A DNA stretch of 62,190 nt from an uncultured Paracoccaceae bacterium (lineage in GTDB: Bacteria > Pseudomonadota > Alphaproteobacteria > Rhodobacterales > Rhodobacteraceae), in assembly GCA_937872465.1 (NCBI GenBank), contig CALMSR010000074.1, forward strand, positions 1 through 62,190, written 5' to 3'. The translations under genes and the position numbers were made by a program. Shown in pieces: positions 1 to 7,325 of the stretch (its first letter is position 1; the number at the start of each line of letters is the position of its first letter). The notes under the pieces are model-generated. The model made no database searches. It was not told where the DNA came from and worked only from the letters and a program-made list of their open reading frames with translations.

Positions 1-54
1 CTCGTCAGGCTCATAACCTGAAGGTCGTAGGTTCAAATCCTACCCCCGCAACCA
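1..54 (+). tRNA. Initiator tRNA-Met (CAT), 3' part; 5' end outside window
   Basis: The sequence shows an anticodon arm with a CTCATAA loop, a TTCAAAT T-loop and a CCCCGCA-A-CCA 3' end. The A before the discriminator base is the A72 of the C1-A72 mismatch typical of bacterial initiator tRNA. The anticodon stem is TCAGG/CCTGA, so only two of the usual three G-C pairs next to the loop are present; such AGG/CCT variants are known in alphaproteobacterial initiators. The gene starts left of the window. Its last 50 bases are the attachment site of the element that follows. Confidence 0.9.
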
Positions 55-55
55 A
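5..55 (+). repeat. Attachment-site direct repeat, left copy (51 bp)
   Basis: These 51 bases recur exactly at 6972-7022. They cover the anticodon arm, T arm, acceptor 3' strand and CCA of the initiator tRNA. Exact duplication of a tRNA 3' end is the classic mark of integration by a tyrosine recombinase. This copy belongs to the functional tRNA gene. Confidence 0.9.
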
Positions 56-62
56 TAAAAAC

Positions 63-97
63 AGGGCCTTAGCCGATAACCCGGCAAGGCCCTTTTT
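63..97 (+). terminator. Rho-independent terminator after tRNA-fMet
   Basis: AGGGCCTT (63-70) pairs with AAGGCCCT (86-93), extended inward by GCCG/CGGC (72-75/82-85), followed by a T tract at 93-97. It lies nine bases beyond the tRNA CCA end and is the natural terminator of that gene. Confidence 0.8.
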
Positions 98-197
98 CGT
101 TACCTCAACACCACCTCAACATTTCCGCTGCAACTCAGGACTCGCACCGTCGCTGTGGAGTGCGTCGCAAAACGAGTTGCTCTTTTCCACTGGTGCT

Positions 198-1322
198 CTA
201 AGACCGGCCTCTACAACAAAAGAGGGGACGGTGGATGCCGGAAGACCAGGGTTCGAGCACAGAAACGACCGGCCATCTCAAGCCGGAAGAGAAGGTGCGC
301 CAGCACGTTCTCAAGGAACTTATCCGCTTGGGATGGCGAGAAAACCAGCTGCAATGGAAGCCCGAGTGGGCGGTGCCGGCGACCGGCGGGCGCTGGTCCT
401 CGAACACCGTGGTGCGCGTCCTGCCGCCGAACCATTTGTGCGAGGCGCCCGCCTTCCAGCCGTAGAGGATCGGCTCGTGCCGCCACTGGTAGTCCGAGCG
501 CCCGAGCACGAGGCTGGGCTTCACCCAGACCAGGCACCCCGACAGCTTGAAGCCGGCGTCCTTGAACGCGGCCCGGAAATTCTGTCCCTCGGTGTCCGCA
601 TGCGCCACGTAGATCGGAGCGCCACGCTTCATCACCGCCGCGGCGGCGCCGAAGGCCTCGGTCAGGAAGCGGCGGAAGTCGCCCGACTCCATGTGGTCGT
701 TGGCGATCTTCCCGGCCGCGCCCTCGTAGTTCACGTTGTAGGGCGGGTCCGTCCAGCACGCGTCGACCGGCTCCGAGCCGCAGAGCGTTGCCATGTCCGC
801 CTTGGACGTCGAGTCCCCGCACATCACCCGATGCTTGCCGAGCTGCCAGACCCAGCCCCGCTGGCTCAACGGCCGCGCCGGCGCCTCCGGAACGTGGTCC
901 GGATCGCCCAGCGGCGGCAGCTCACCCTCGTCGTCGAGCCCACCGAGCAGCTCCTCGAGCTCGGTCTCGGAGAACCCGACGATGTCGAGATCGAAGGCAT
1001 CGTCCCGGAGCGCCGCCAGCTCGCGCCCCAGCAGCTCCTCGTCCCAGCCCGCGTTCTCCGCGATCTTGTTGTCCGCGATCACCAGCGCCCGGCGCTGCGT
1101 CGGGGTCAGGTGGTCGAGCACGATCACCGGCACCCTGTCGAGCCCGAGACGCTCGGCTGCCAGGAGACGGCCGTGCCCCGCGATGATCACCCGGTCGGAG
1201 CCGACCAGGATCGGATTCGTGAACCCGAACTCGGCGATCGAGGCGGCGATCTGCGCGACTTGCCACTCGGGGTGCGTCCGCGCGTTGCCCGCGTAAGGCG
1301 CGAGCGCGCTGACCGCCATCAT
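198..1322 (-). pseudogene. ParB-domain DNA methyltransferase, 3'-truncated
   Basis: The N-terminal ~130 residues are a ParB/sulfiredoxin-like domain (VIIAGHGRLLAAERLGL, then DNKIAENAGWD). A DNA methylase N4/N6 domain follows with the DPPYNVNYEG catalytic motif and MCGDST. Phage proteins of this type methylate adenine or cytosine in specific sites. The frame leaves family-like sequence after TTVFE (near base 390) and lacks the C-terminal TMKP and FGGSG-type SAM-binding motifs, so the last ~70 residues (to 198) are junk. The enzyme should be inactive. An ATG pair at 1322/1319 is the likely start; a TTG at 1334 is also in frame. Confidence 0.75.
235..400 (+). pseudogene. 5' fragment of a type I restriction/N-6 methylase-like gene
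   Basis: An ATG with a good RBS (GAGGGGAC just upstream) opens a short frame whose first ~50 residues look like a real N-terminus: an acidic lead, then KPEEKVRQHVLKELIRLGW and a QLQWKPEW stretch. This resembles the N-terminal (HSDR_N-like) region of large type I restriction or N-6 DNA methylase proteins. After about residue 52 the frame runs antisense into the truncated ParB-methyltransferase gene and meets a stop at 465. A deletion therefore seems to have joined two genes near 380-410. Family assignment is from memory of the motif and is moderate. Confidence 0.5.
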
Positions 1323-1424
1323 CTCGACCTGCAAAAGCCAACTCCTGCCCTAGCGGCCACCGGCCTCCCGGGAGGGGAAGCCAGGCGACCTACCGGCGGC
1401 GTCCCCGCCGGGTCTGCATCGATC

Positions 1425-1498
1425 TGGTTGCGGCGGCGGGAATCGAACCCGCGTGGTCCGGGATATGAGCCCGGGGAGGAACCAGCACCCTCGCCGCG
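1425..1498 (-). tRNA. Phage-borne initiator-like tRNA-Met (CAT)
   Basis: On the minus strand an acceptor CGCGGCG (1498-1492) pairs with CGCCGCA except at the first position, giving a C1-A72 mismatch as in initiator tRNAs. The anticodon stem is CCGGG/CCCGG around CTCATAT, with three G-C pairs next to the loop. The T arm is GCGGG-TTCGATT-CCCGC, followed by A-CCA. The D arm is short (GGTG, loop with GG), giving 74 nt including an encoded CCA. All core tRNA features are present, but the small D region makes function uncertain. It sits between the early operon and the methyltransferase gene and is distinct from the host initiator gene at the left edge. Confidence 0.7.
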
Positions 1499-1813
1499 TC
1501 AACTTGTGCCCCCGCCGCGGCGCGCAAGAAAAAGGCCGGGGCGAGAAAGCCCCGGCCAGTCAGCCCCGCGTCACCGCACGAAGAACGAATGCGAACCCGC
1601 GAACCCAAAGGTGCGAACCTATGGCGCGAACCCGAAAAAATCCTTTGCCACTAGAGCTTTAGCGCGCAAAGCCCCCCCGCATACGCTCGCCGCCCGAGAA
1701 GGACCCGAAACGGGAGCGGCACCGGGGAGGGGGCGCCAGCTCTCGTGAGCATACTCAGAATCTGCCCGATCTAGCCGCGTTTTGTCGCGCCAAAAGTTCG
1801 ACGGATCGGGCCG
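1499..1813. other. Intergenic, phage element
   Basis: Apart from the terminator at 1527-1557, no convincing gene is seen between the phage tRNA and the DUF6362-like gene. Short frames here lack RBSs and protein-like composition. Confidence 0.5.
1527..1557 (-). terminator. Rho-independent terminator of the phage early operon
   Basis: On the minus strand GGCCGGGGC (1557-1549), loop TTTCTC, GCCCCGGCC (1542-1534), then a T run (1533-1529). It lies downstream of the leftward operon ending at 1814 and just before the phage tRNA. Confidence 0.8.
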
Positions 1814-2290
1814 TCACAACAGCGTCTTGGCATCGTCCCGCGCCGCTTCAGCAACACGCTCTTCCGCCACTATCTTCTTGGGGGTCGGGGCCGGCTTCCT
1901 TTTCGCGTTATGGTTCAATCGCTTAGCAATCGTGACCAGCGCCGCTGCCCAACGCCGCCACGCGGTCTGCCGGACGCATCCCGTGCGGATGGCGATCTGC
2001 CGCCAACGCTTGCCCTCGGCCCGCAGCCACACGATCCGCGCATCGTCGGGGCCGAGCCAGCTCAACCACTCGAGGCATTCCTCCATCTGCTTGATGGCGG
2101 CAGGGCTCGGGACCACGCGCAGGCGCGTCTTGTTGTAGCCATAGGACTGCCCGGGGTCGTGGGCATATTCCGGCCAGGCCGATGAGTAGCCGCGCGGCGT
2201 CGAGCCCGGCGGATCGGGCAGACGCGCCAGTGTGCGCGCCGCCTCTTCGAAGCGATCCTCGAGATCGGATGGAGTGATGGTGCCGGTCAT
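1814..2290 (-). CDS. DUF6362-like phage protein
   Basis: A 158-aa protein of unknown function. Its centre has AIKQMEECLEWLSWLGPDDARI, followed by a basic segment (EGKRWRQIAIRTGCVRQTAWRRW) that reads as a helix-turn-helix, consistent with the DUF6362 family found next to phage replication genes. The tail is lysine-rich. The start ATG at 2290 overlaps the stop of the upstream gene by ATGA, which implies translational coupling and argues against the longer upstream frame. Last gene of the early operon, before the terminator at 1527. Confidence 0.65.
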   Translation of the reverse strand: MTGTITPSDLEDRFEEAARTLARLPDPPGSTPRGYSSAWPEYAHDPGQSYGYNKTRLRVVPSPAAIKQMEECLEWLSWLGPDDARIVWLRAEGKRWRQIAIRTGCVRQTAWRRWAAALVTIAKRLNHNAKRKPAPTPKKIVAEERVAEAARDDAKTLL

Positions 2291-2805
2291 GCCCCTACGT
2301 CCTTTCGCTTGTCTTCGTTCGCGACGCGGTCCTGAGCAGCCAGCCATTCCGACGCCATTCGATGTTGAAACCGCCGGGCCGCGAGCACCGGCCCGATCGG
2401 CTCGAGCAGATGGCCCGGCGTGGGCGCGAAGGCGTTGGGCCGGCGCCGCCATTCCTGGCAGGCGGCCGCGATGATGTCGGCCGGCACCGCCGCAAGGTCC
2501 GTCAGCCAGTCGCGCGCGACCGACGCCCGTTCGCTGGTGGACATGGCGCGCGTGGGGTAGTGCGAGAGCAGCCCGAGCATCGCGTCCCGGATCTCAAGCG
2601 CCGTCGCGGGAATGAGGGAGGTGGACAGCGCCGCCTCGATCTCCACCAGCAACGCCCGCGATTCCGGATTCAGGGGCCGCGTCCGTTCGTGGTGAGGCAC
2701 CCGTATCAAGTCCTGCAAGAGCCGCATCGAAGGCGCGCTCCCATAGGCCGGTAGCGGATTCCTTGCGGTAGGCGGGTCGAGAGGGTCGAATGCCGGTTTT
2801 CCCAT
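2287..2805 (-). CDS. Phage hypothetical protein (replication-operon type)
   Basis: A 172-aa soluble protein. The middle is helical (ESRALLVEIEAALSTSLIP, then ALEIRDAMLGLLSHYP) and the C-terminal half carries a conserved-looking WLTDLAAVPADIIAAAC followed by EWRRRPNAFAP. Such proteins occur between the HTH replication protein and DUF6362-like genes in alphaproteobacterial prophages. A GGAGG lies nine bases before the ATG at 2805. Function not recognised. Its first ~70 codons overlap, in another frame, the open 3' end of the upstream HTH gene. Confidence 0.6.
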   Translation of the reverse strand: MGKPAFDPLDPPTARNPLPAYGSAPSMRLLQDLIRVPHHERTRPLNPESRALLVEIEAALSTSLIPATALEIRDAMLGLLSHYPTRAMSTSERASVARDWLTDLAAVPADIIAAACQEWRRRPNAFAPTPGHLLEPIGPVLAARRFQHRMASEWLAAQDRVANEDKRKDVGA

Positions 2806-3322
2806 CAGCTCGCGCCTCCGGGCGCTGGGGGGTAGGGGGGAAAGGTTCTCTGGATGGTTCTAAGGACGGTTCAAGGGGTGCACCGCGTGCACCCTGGGGG
2901 TGCACGTCATGCGCCCTGCTGGCGCACGGTGTGCACCCTGCACCGGGGTGCACCAGATGCACCCCGATTGTGTCCGGGTCCAGGAGGCCCGCCAGATGTA
3001 GCTGCTCAAGCACCGGGTGTTCGTCGACCGATGCGGGCCGTTTCCGGCCTTCCCAGCCCACGAGAATGAACGCGCTCGAGCGCTGCGAGCCGTTGTCGCG
3101 ACGGCGCCGGAACTGCAGGACAAGGCCGCGCTCCTCGAGCGCCTGCAGGGCATACTGCACCTTGCGCTTCGAGCAGCGGCACTTCTCCATCAGGGTCGAC
3201 TGCTTGGCCCACAGCACGCCCCAGTCGTCGGCTTGGTCGGCCAGCGTCACGAGCAGAAAGGCCTCGTAGGGGTCGGTGACCTCCGCGACCTTGTAAGCCC
3301 ATGAAATCGCGTGAACACTCAT
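2594..3322 (-). CDS. Phage helix-turn-helix protein, replication-initiation type
   Basis: From ATG 3322 the protein starts MSVHAISWAYKVAEV and has a winged-helix region (LADQADDWGVLWAKQSTL, then CSKRKVQYALQALEERGLV), typical of the DNA-binding domain of phage replication or RepA-like proteins. From about residue 100 it is low-complexity, encoded by a short repeated GTGCACC-rich DNA stretch (2876-2965). The frame stays open to 2594, 212 bp into the next gene, which is more than expected; the true end may be a frameshift near 2800. A start further upstream (3550) has no family-like sequence. Confidence 0.6.
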   Translation of the reverse strand: MSVHAISWAYKVAEVTDPYEAFLLVTLADQADDWGVLWAKQSTLMEKCRCSKRKVQYALQALEERGLVLQFRRRRDNGSQRSSAFILVGWEGRKRPASVDEHPVLEQLHLAGLLDPDTIGVHLVHPGAGCTPCASRAHDVHPQGARGAPLEPSLEPSREPFPPTPQRPEARADGKTGIRPSRPAYRKESATGLWERAFDAALAGLDTGASPRTDAAPESGIAGVAGGDRGGAVHLPHSRDGA

Positions 3323-3440
3323 CAGCCCTGCCTCGAGTGCCGAGGCAAGAACGCCATGGCGGTTGCCGTGGCGGGATGGCACGCGGTGGCGGTCGCCGCC
3401 GCGCCACCGCGCCGTTGCCGCGATGTTCCGGCGGCGCGCA

Positions 3441-3833
3441 TCACGGCACCGAGGCGAGCCTGGTGCGGAATCCGTTGGCCGCCAGCGCGGCCAGCGTGTC
3501 GTCGGGAGAGCGCACGAGCGCCCAGCCATGGCCCTGCGCGAGCACATCATCGCGGAAGGCCTCCTGCGCCGCCGAGAGCGACCCGCGTGGCGCCTTGACC
3601 TCGAGGAACAGGACGCGCCCGCCCGCGAGCACGATCACGTCCGAGAAGCCGGGATGGATGCCCATGCCCACCGCGATCGCCTGGCGCCGGCGCGCCTCGT
3701 CCCCGCCACTACGCTCCTCGTTGCGCGAGTGATGGACGATGGCGCCGCGCGGCAGCACCACACGCAACAGCTCGACGATCGCACGCTGGATATCCGCCTC
3801 GGGATTCCGCCGCCGGCGTGCTGGGCCGCTCAC
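3441..3833 (-). CDS. VRR-NUC domain nuclease
   Basis: A 130-aa protein starting at GTG 3833, which overlaps the upstream stop as GTGA. It contains the PD-(D/E)xK-type VRR-NUC fold: NPEADIQRAIVELL, GFSDVIVL with the catalytic D, and FLEVKAPRG with the ExK pair, then AQEAFRDDVLAQGHGWALVRS. Stand-alone VRR-NUC proteins are common in phage replication modules and are thought to cut branched or Holliday-junction DNA. The whole catalytic core is intact. Confidence 0.85.
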   Translation of the reverse strand: MSGPARRRRNPEADIQRAIVELLRVVLPRGAIVHHSRNEERSGGDEARRRQAIAVGMGIHPGFSDVIVLAGGRVLFLEVKAPRGSLSAAQEAFRDDVLAQGHGWALVRSPDDTLAALAANGFRTRLASVP

Positions 3834-4540
3834 GGGAACAGCTCCGTCTGCCGGTGGTCGAGGTGCCGGTCCATGAAGCGGAAGGCCGGCTCCGCGCCGG
3901 TCCAATCCCGATCCCAGATGAACCAGGCATTGCGCTGCGGCGGGCTTCCCTCGCCGGTGAAATCCAACTTCCAGCGCATCAGGTAGCAGTAGGAGAACGG
4001 GTGCGCGTCGAGCAGGGCCCCGAGCCCGTTGGCGCGCGCGGCCGGCCAATCCCAGGAGAGCAGCAAAGCGCAATAGCGCCAGCCGGGCATGTTGAGCGTA
4101 TGGCGCAGCCAGCGGCCGCGCCCGTCCCGGGCATTGATCTCGCAATAGGGCGGGTTTGTGATGATCGCCGGCGCCAAGGCACAGCGGCAGTCGTAGAAGC
4201 TCCGGACCTCGACACCCGGGCAACCGTGGTCGGCGACATCCGAGACAGCGCAGGGAAGGCCGAAGGACTCGATCTCGCGGGAGAGGTGCCCGTAGCCCGC
4301 GGCGGGCTCCCAGACGGCGCCCAGCGCCCGGATGCGCTCGCCATCGAGCGCCAGCAGGCCACGAATGGCCTCGGGCTCGCCGGTGGGATACAGGTCGAAG
4401 TCGCGGCGCTCCTCGAACGGCGCGCGCGCGGCGGTAACGTGCTCGTCGCCCATCACCCGCAACAGCGCAGGCGGCGCCTCGGGCACCGCGCTGCCCGCGA
4501 TGGCGCGAAGCAGGGACTTGGCGGAGCGCGTCGCCTTCAT
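3830..4540 (-). CDS. Phage NPPY-motif methyltransferase-like protein
   Basis: A 236-aa protein from ATG 4540 (ATGA overlap with the upstream gene). It contains YPTGEPEAIRGLLALDG, a SAM-binding-like VWEPAAGYGHLS and the ITNPPY motif of DNA adenine methyltransferases, followed by W/Y-rich MTase-fold sequence. Such proteins modify phage or host DNA, or are catalytically dead homologues. Motifs I and IV are both present, so activity is possible. Confidence 0.75.
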   Translation of the reverse strand: MKATRSAKSLLRAIAGSAVPEAPPALLRVMGDEHVTAARAPFEERRDFDLYPTGEPEAIRGLLALDGERIRALGAVWEPAAGYGHLSREIESFGLPCAVSDVADHGCPGVEVRSFYDCRCALAPAIITNPPYCEINARDGRGRWLRHTLNMPGWRYCALLLSWDWPAARANGLGALLDAHPFSYCYLMRWKLDFTGEGSPPQRNAWFIWDRDWTGAEPAFRFMDRHLDHRQTELFP

Positions 4541-4932
4541 CGTGGCGCGTCGCCCGGATCCACCAGCGACCTGAGCTCGCTCGCTTCCTCGACCTCGCGC
4601 TCGTCGTCGGAATAAACGATCACGATGTAGGCCGCGGCCCGAATGTCGGCGTCCGTGTGGTGCGCCAGGTCGGCCAGCACACCGCGCGCCGCCTGCAGGG
4701 CATTCCAGCGCCGGTCCGGGCACCACCGTCCCTCCCGCGCCGCGTCCTGGTTGCCGATGGCCCGGCGCAGCTGCTCGGCTGTGTGGATCGTCCCTTCCGA
4801 GAGCAGTCCGCCATTGCCGTCGACCCAGACGCCGCCAACCAGGCGGCCGCGATCATCGCGGATGACGCGCTCGACCAGATCCTGGGTGAGCGCGAGCACG
4901 TCGTCGCCGATGGTCGAATCCGGCGCGCTCAC
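4537..4932 (-). CDS. Phage hypothetical protein
   Basis: A 131-aa acidic protein starting at GTG 4932 (GTGA overlap with the J-domain gene) and ending in an ATGA overlap with the methyltransferase-like gene. Visible segments are GDDVLALTQDLVERVIRDD, a GGVWVDGNGGLLSEGTI turn-rich stretch and a C-terminal acidic tail (YSDDEREVEEASELRSL). No catalytic motif is recognised. Its tight coupling says it is a real early gene. Confidence 0.6.
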   Translation of the reverse strand: MSAPDSTIGDDVLALTQDLVERVIRDDRGRLVGGVWVDGNGGLLSEGTIHTAEQLRRAIGNQDAAREGRWCPDRRWNALQAARGVLADLAHHTDADIRAAAYIVIVYSDDEREVEEASELRSLVDPGDAPR

Positions 4933-5534
4933 GCTGCCGTCAGCTCGGCAAGAGCTGCCTCCCGCGCCGCGTTGAGCTCGGCCATGGCCTCGTGCGACCC
5001 GCCCGGCGCATCGGGATGGCGCTGGCGAGCAAGCGCACGGTAGACATTCTCGACGTCCGCTCGGCTCGGCGCCGTCCCTTCCGGCCAGCCGTAGACTGCC
5101 CGCCAAGACCGCTGCGGCGAGGGCCGGTCCTCCGGCGGCGGCGGCAGCGCCGCGAAGCCGCGGAACGTAGCGCGCACGATGTGCAGCCCGCCATAGCGCA
5201 GCTCCTGCCTGCGCCCCTCGAGGATCTGGTAGATGGCCCGAACATTGGCCTCGACCTCGGGGAATCGGTCGACGGCGATGCAGCGCTGGGCGCCGTCCCA
5301 ATCGAAGTAAACCGCGACGCCGGGGTCCGATGGCTTCGCCGCGCCGAGCGTCACGTTCGACGAAATCACCACGTTCACGACCGGCAGGCCGCTGTCGTTC
5401 CCGAACAGGCGAAGCGCGTCCTGCAGGTCGGACACGGCGCGGTTGAGGCTGACCCGGAAGGGCGATCGCGCCCGCTTTGTGGAGCGGGGCAGGTCGAGCG
5501 GCCAGGCGAGGGGATATGCAATGGGCGCGGTCAT
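4929..5534 (-). CDS. Phage J-domain protein
   Basis: A 201-aa protein. The start MTAPIAYPLAWPLDLPR at 5534 is typical of a phage family that ends in a DnaJ-like J domain. Residues ~150-200 form the J domain, with the diagnostic HPD in RALARQRHPDAPGG followed by an alanine-rich helix. J domains recruit DnaK, so the phage probably recruits host chaperone to its replication complex. The central part (VVNVVISSNVTLGA) has no assigned role. Confidence 0.85.
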   Translation of the reverse strand: MTAPIAYPLAWPLDLPRSTKRARSPFRVSLNRAVSDLQDALRLFGNDSGLPVVNVVISSNVTLGAAKPSDPGVAVYFDWDGAQRCIAVDRFPEVEANVRAIYQILEGRRQELRYGGLHIVRATFRGFAALPPPPEDRPSPQRSWRAVYGWPEGTAPSRADVENVYRALARQRHPDAPGGSHEAMAELNAAREAALAELTAA

Positions 5535-5596
5535 TCTGAATTTGCTCCGACTGGAATTCGTTCCTGCGCCGACCGAGGCGGCCTTCAGCAGCGGCC

Positions 5597-5914
5597 TCAT
5601 CGCAGCACCGCGCCGACCAGGAGCACGCCCAAGAGGATCCAGAACGCGGCGGACGACGTCAGGATCAGCACCATCCAGAATCGGAGTGCCTTGCTCTGCC
5701 GCCGGCTAAACTCGGAATTCAGCTGCTCAAGCCGATTGATGATCCGCGCGCGTTGCAGGTTCTGCACGGCCCGGAAGTCATCGTCCGTACCGAACTTGAT
5801 CAGCGTCTCGCACGCCGCACGGATGGTGGCCGCATCGTGCAGGTCCGGGTGCTCGACGATCTCGCGCGCCCGCGCGATGCCGATGTAGGGGAAGTCCAGC
5901 ACGGTGCCCATCAC
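5597..5914 (-). CDS. Small phage membrane protein
   Basis: A 105-aa protein with a soluble helical N-terminus (ARAREIVEHPDLHDAATIRAA) and one hydrophobic segment at residues ~80-103 (WMVLILTSSAAFWILLGVLL), giving a C-tail anchor. It starts at GTG 5914 (GTGA overlap with the HTH gene) or ATG 5911. Function unknown. Confidence 0.6.
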   Translation of the reverse strand: MMGTVLDFPYIGIARAREIVEHPDLHDAATIRAACETLIKFGTDDDFRAVQNLQRARIINRLEQLNSEFSRRQSKALRFWMVLILTSSAAFWILLGVLLVGAVLR

Positions 5915-6156
5915 CGGCCTCCCGCGCGCCGCGCCGCGCGATCTTCCTGCGAGCGAAGCCAGTCCCGCACCGCGCCGCGGCGGTAGAGCACCCTGCGCCC
6001 GACGCGGACGCAGGGCGGGCCGACGCGGCGCGTCTCCCAGCGCGAGAGGGTGTCGACGGAAATGCTCAGCTCGGCCGCGAGCGCATCCCGGCTCATCCAG
6101 TCCCCAAGCAGGTCGGCGCCGGTCCTGTCGTCATCCGCGGCAATCGCTTCGCTCAT
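5911..6156 (-). CDS. Excisionase-like MerR-type HTH protein
   Basis: An 81-aa protein with one HTH_17 domain: WMSRDALAAELSISVDTLSRW, then VGRRVLYRRGAVRDWLRSQE. This matches the DNA-binding fold of phage excisionases and AlpA/MerR-like regulators. As the first gene of the early operon next to the control region, it could direct excision or regulate early transcription. Confidence 0.75.
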   Translation of the reverse strand: MSEAIAADDDRTGADLLGDWMSRDALAAELSISVDTLSRWETRRVGPPCVRVGRRVLYRRGAVRDWLRSQEDRAARRAGGR

Positions 6157-6392
6157 ATCGTCCTCCGATCAGGCGACCCCGGACGGGGGCCGATTTCCGA
6201 CCAGGACGATGCGAGGCGGTGGCGGATGGCGCGAAGGCAGGCGGTGGCGTGGGCCGAGGCCAAGCCACGCCACCCTCGCCGGCACCCCGACCAAAGGACT
6301 CCACTTTAGGGAGAGCCAAGCGCTAGATTGCTCGCCCTGAGATCAACCATGAGGCGAATCCGCAGAGAGGCGGGCAAGATGGGGCAGACGAT
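6157..6392. promoter_or_regulatory. Divergent control region of the phage element
   Basis: 236 bp separate the leftward early operon from the rightward gene at 6393. This is the only divergent intergenic region in the element and must hold both promoters. A phage repressor gene is not present. No clear operator repeat is visible. Confidence 0.4.
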
Positions 6393-6983
6393 ATGGCATT
6401 ACCTCCAAGGGTGTTATTCACCCTGCTTGAAGTCGCGGCGCGATGGGGCTGCACGACGACCGACATCGCCGAATGGGCGGCCTTAGAGCGGCTGGAGCTC
6501 CTCACCAGCGTTCCTCTCGTCCAAGCAGGAGACGCGCCCATAGTGGGTCTCGTCGCCCTGCACGCAGCCGACCTCATGCCGATGTTTCGTCGCGACGGCT
6601 CCGGCCCGCCCGAGGTGCGCGTCCACCGCTTGAGACCGCAGAATCAGGATCAGTGGGTCTTCATCACCACGCCCGCCAAGGGCGTCAGGGTGGCCAAGGC
6701 CGATCTACTCATCAGCGCCACCGAAATGACTCGCTTCGAGGAGGAAAACGAATTGGTACGTCGCCCGTCCAGCCAGCCGGCCGCCTACAAGTACGATTGG
6801 GACGCAATGTACGTCGCCGTCATCAAGCGCAACCGGCGTTCTCGGTTTCACCCCGTCCCGGTGCCGTCCGGTGCCGCTGGATGCGGTTCAATGCGGACGG
6901 GAATATGCGTGAATCTCAGCGGGTTAGGCCATAAGGCCCCGAAGACACGGGGTTTTCAGGGATGGCAGGATTCAGGCTCATAA
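6393..6983 (+). pseudogene. Phage protein truncated at the attachment site
   Basis: The first ~145 residues look like a real phage protein: LFTLLEVAARWGCTTTDIAEW resembles a helix-turn-helix, then VSLDEE-type strands such as DQWVFITTPAKGVRV, ending in KYDWDAMYVAVIKR. From about base 6835 the reading continues into unrelated low-quality sequence and then into the tRNA repeat. The original gene was therefore probably longer and lost its 3' end when the element's right arm was deleted or recombined. Function unknown. Confidence 0.5.
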
Positions 6984-7022
6984 CCTGAAGGTCGTAGGTT
7001 CAAATCCTACCCCCGCAACCAA
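6972..7022 (+). repeat. Attachment-site direct repeat, right copy (51 bp)
   Basis: Exact copy of bases 5-55. Upstream sequence (6945-6971) has no tRNA D arm or 5' acceptor, so this is a displaced tRNA 3' end and not a gene. It marks the right end of the element. Confidence 0.9.
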
Positions 7023-7154
7023 ATTACACAACATTATCAATGCACTACGCGCTTCGGCGCGTGGGGTACTCTTGTACCTCCGATCCAGGATAACAATTGG
7101 TCAACAAAACGGCCGAAACTGCGACGGTGGTGCTGTTGCTGTGACCCCCATCTT

Positions 7155-7325
7155 TCACCCAGCTGAGCCGGCCGAATGTTGGATCAGGTAACGCTTTCCG
7201 GCCCCTTTTGCCTCTATCCCGGCGAAGATTTTGACCCGCTCCGCCTCCGAGAGCTCATTCAGCCATTCGTCGAGGCTGGCGGCGATCGCGGTTCGTCGGG
7301 CCTTTTCCTCGCGCTCAATGTCACG
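7155..7325 (-). pseudogene. C-terminal fragment of an unidentified gene
   Basis: On the minus strand a frame ends at 7155 with protein-like sequence (SLDEWLNELSEAERVKIFAG, then KGAGKRYLIQHSAG) but has no start. It is directly followed by IS3 sequence in the opposite orientation. It is probably the tail of a gene broken by the insertion sequence. Confidence 0.35.

Larger units (their letters stand above)
5..7022. mobile_element. Defective tRNA-integrated prophage/genomic island
   Basis: A 7.0-kb segment is bounded by the 51-bp tRNA repeats. It carries a leftward run of phage early genes joined by 4-bp ATGA/GTGA overlaps: HTH, J-domain, methyltransferase-like, VRR-NUC, replication-type HTH and DUF6362-like. 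There is also a phage-type tRNA and truncated genes next to both ends. No integrase, repressor, packaging, capsid or lysis gene is visible. The truncated genes near 385 and 6830 point to internal deletion, so it is probably immobile on its own. The genes are typical of siphovirus-like prophages of alphaproteobacteria, which is family knowledge rather than a search result. Confidence 0.85.

Noticed and set aside
177..1748. 523-aa plus-strand frame at the left end
   Set aside because: Antisense to the ParB-methyltransferase gene and the phage tRNA; no recognisable motif.
2876..2965. Repeated GTGCACC words, considered as a CRISPR-like or iteron array
   Set aside because: Units are irregular and short, lie inside the coding frame of the HTH phage gene, and have no spacer structure. 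They may be iterons for the replication protein, but spacing is not regular enough to claim it.
7047..7062. ACGCGC-TTCG-GCGCGT hairpin as a terminator
   Set aside because: Stable stem beyond the right att repeat but without a T run and with no gene reading into it.
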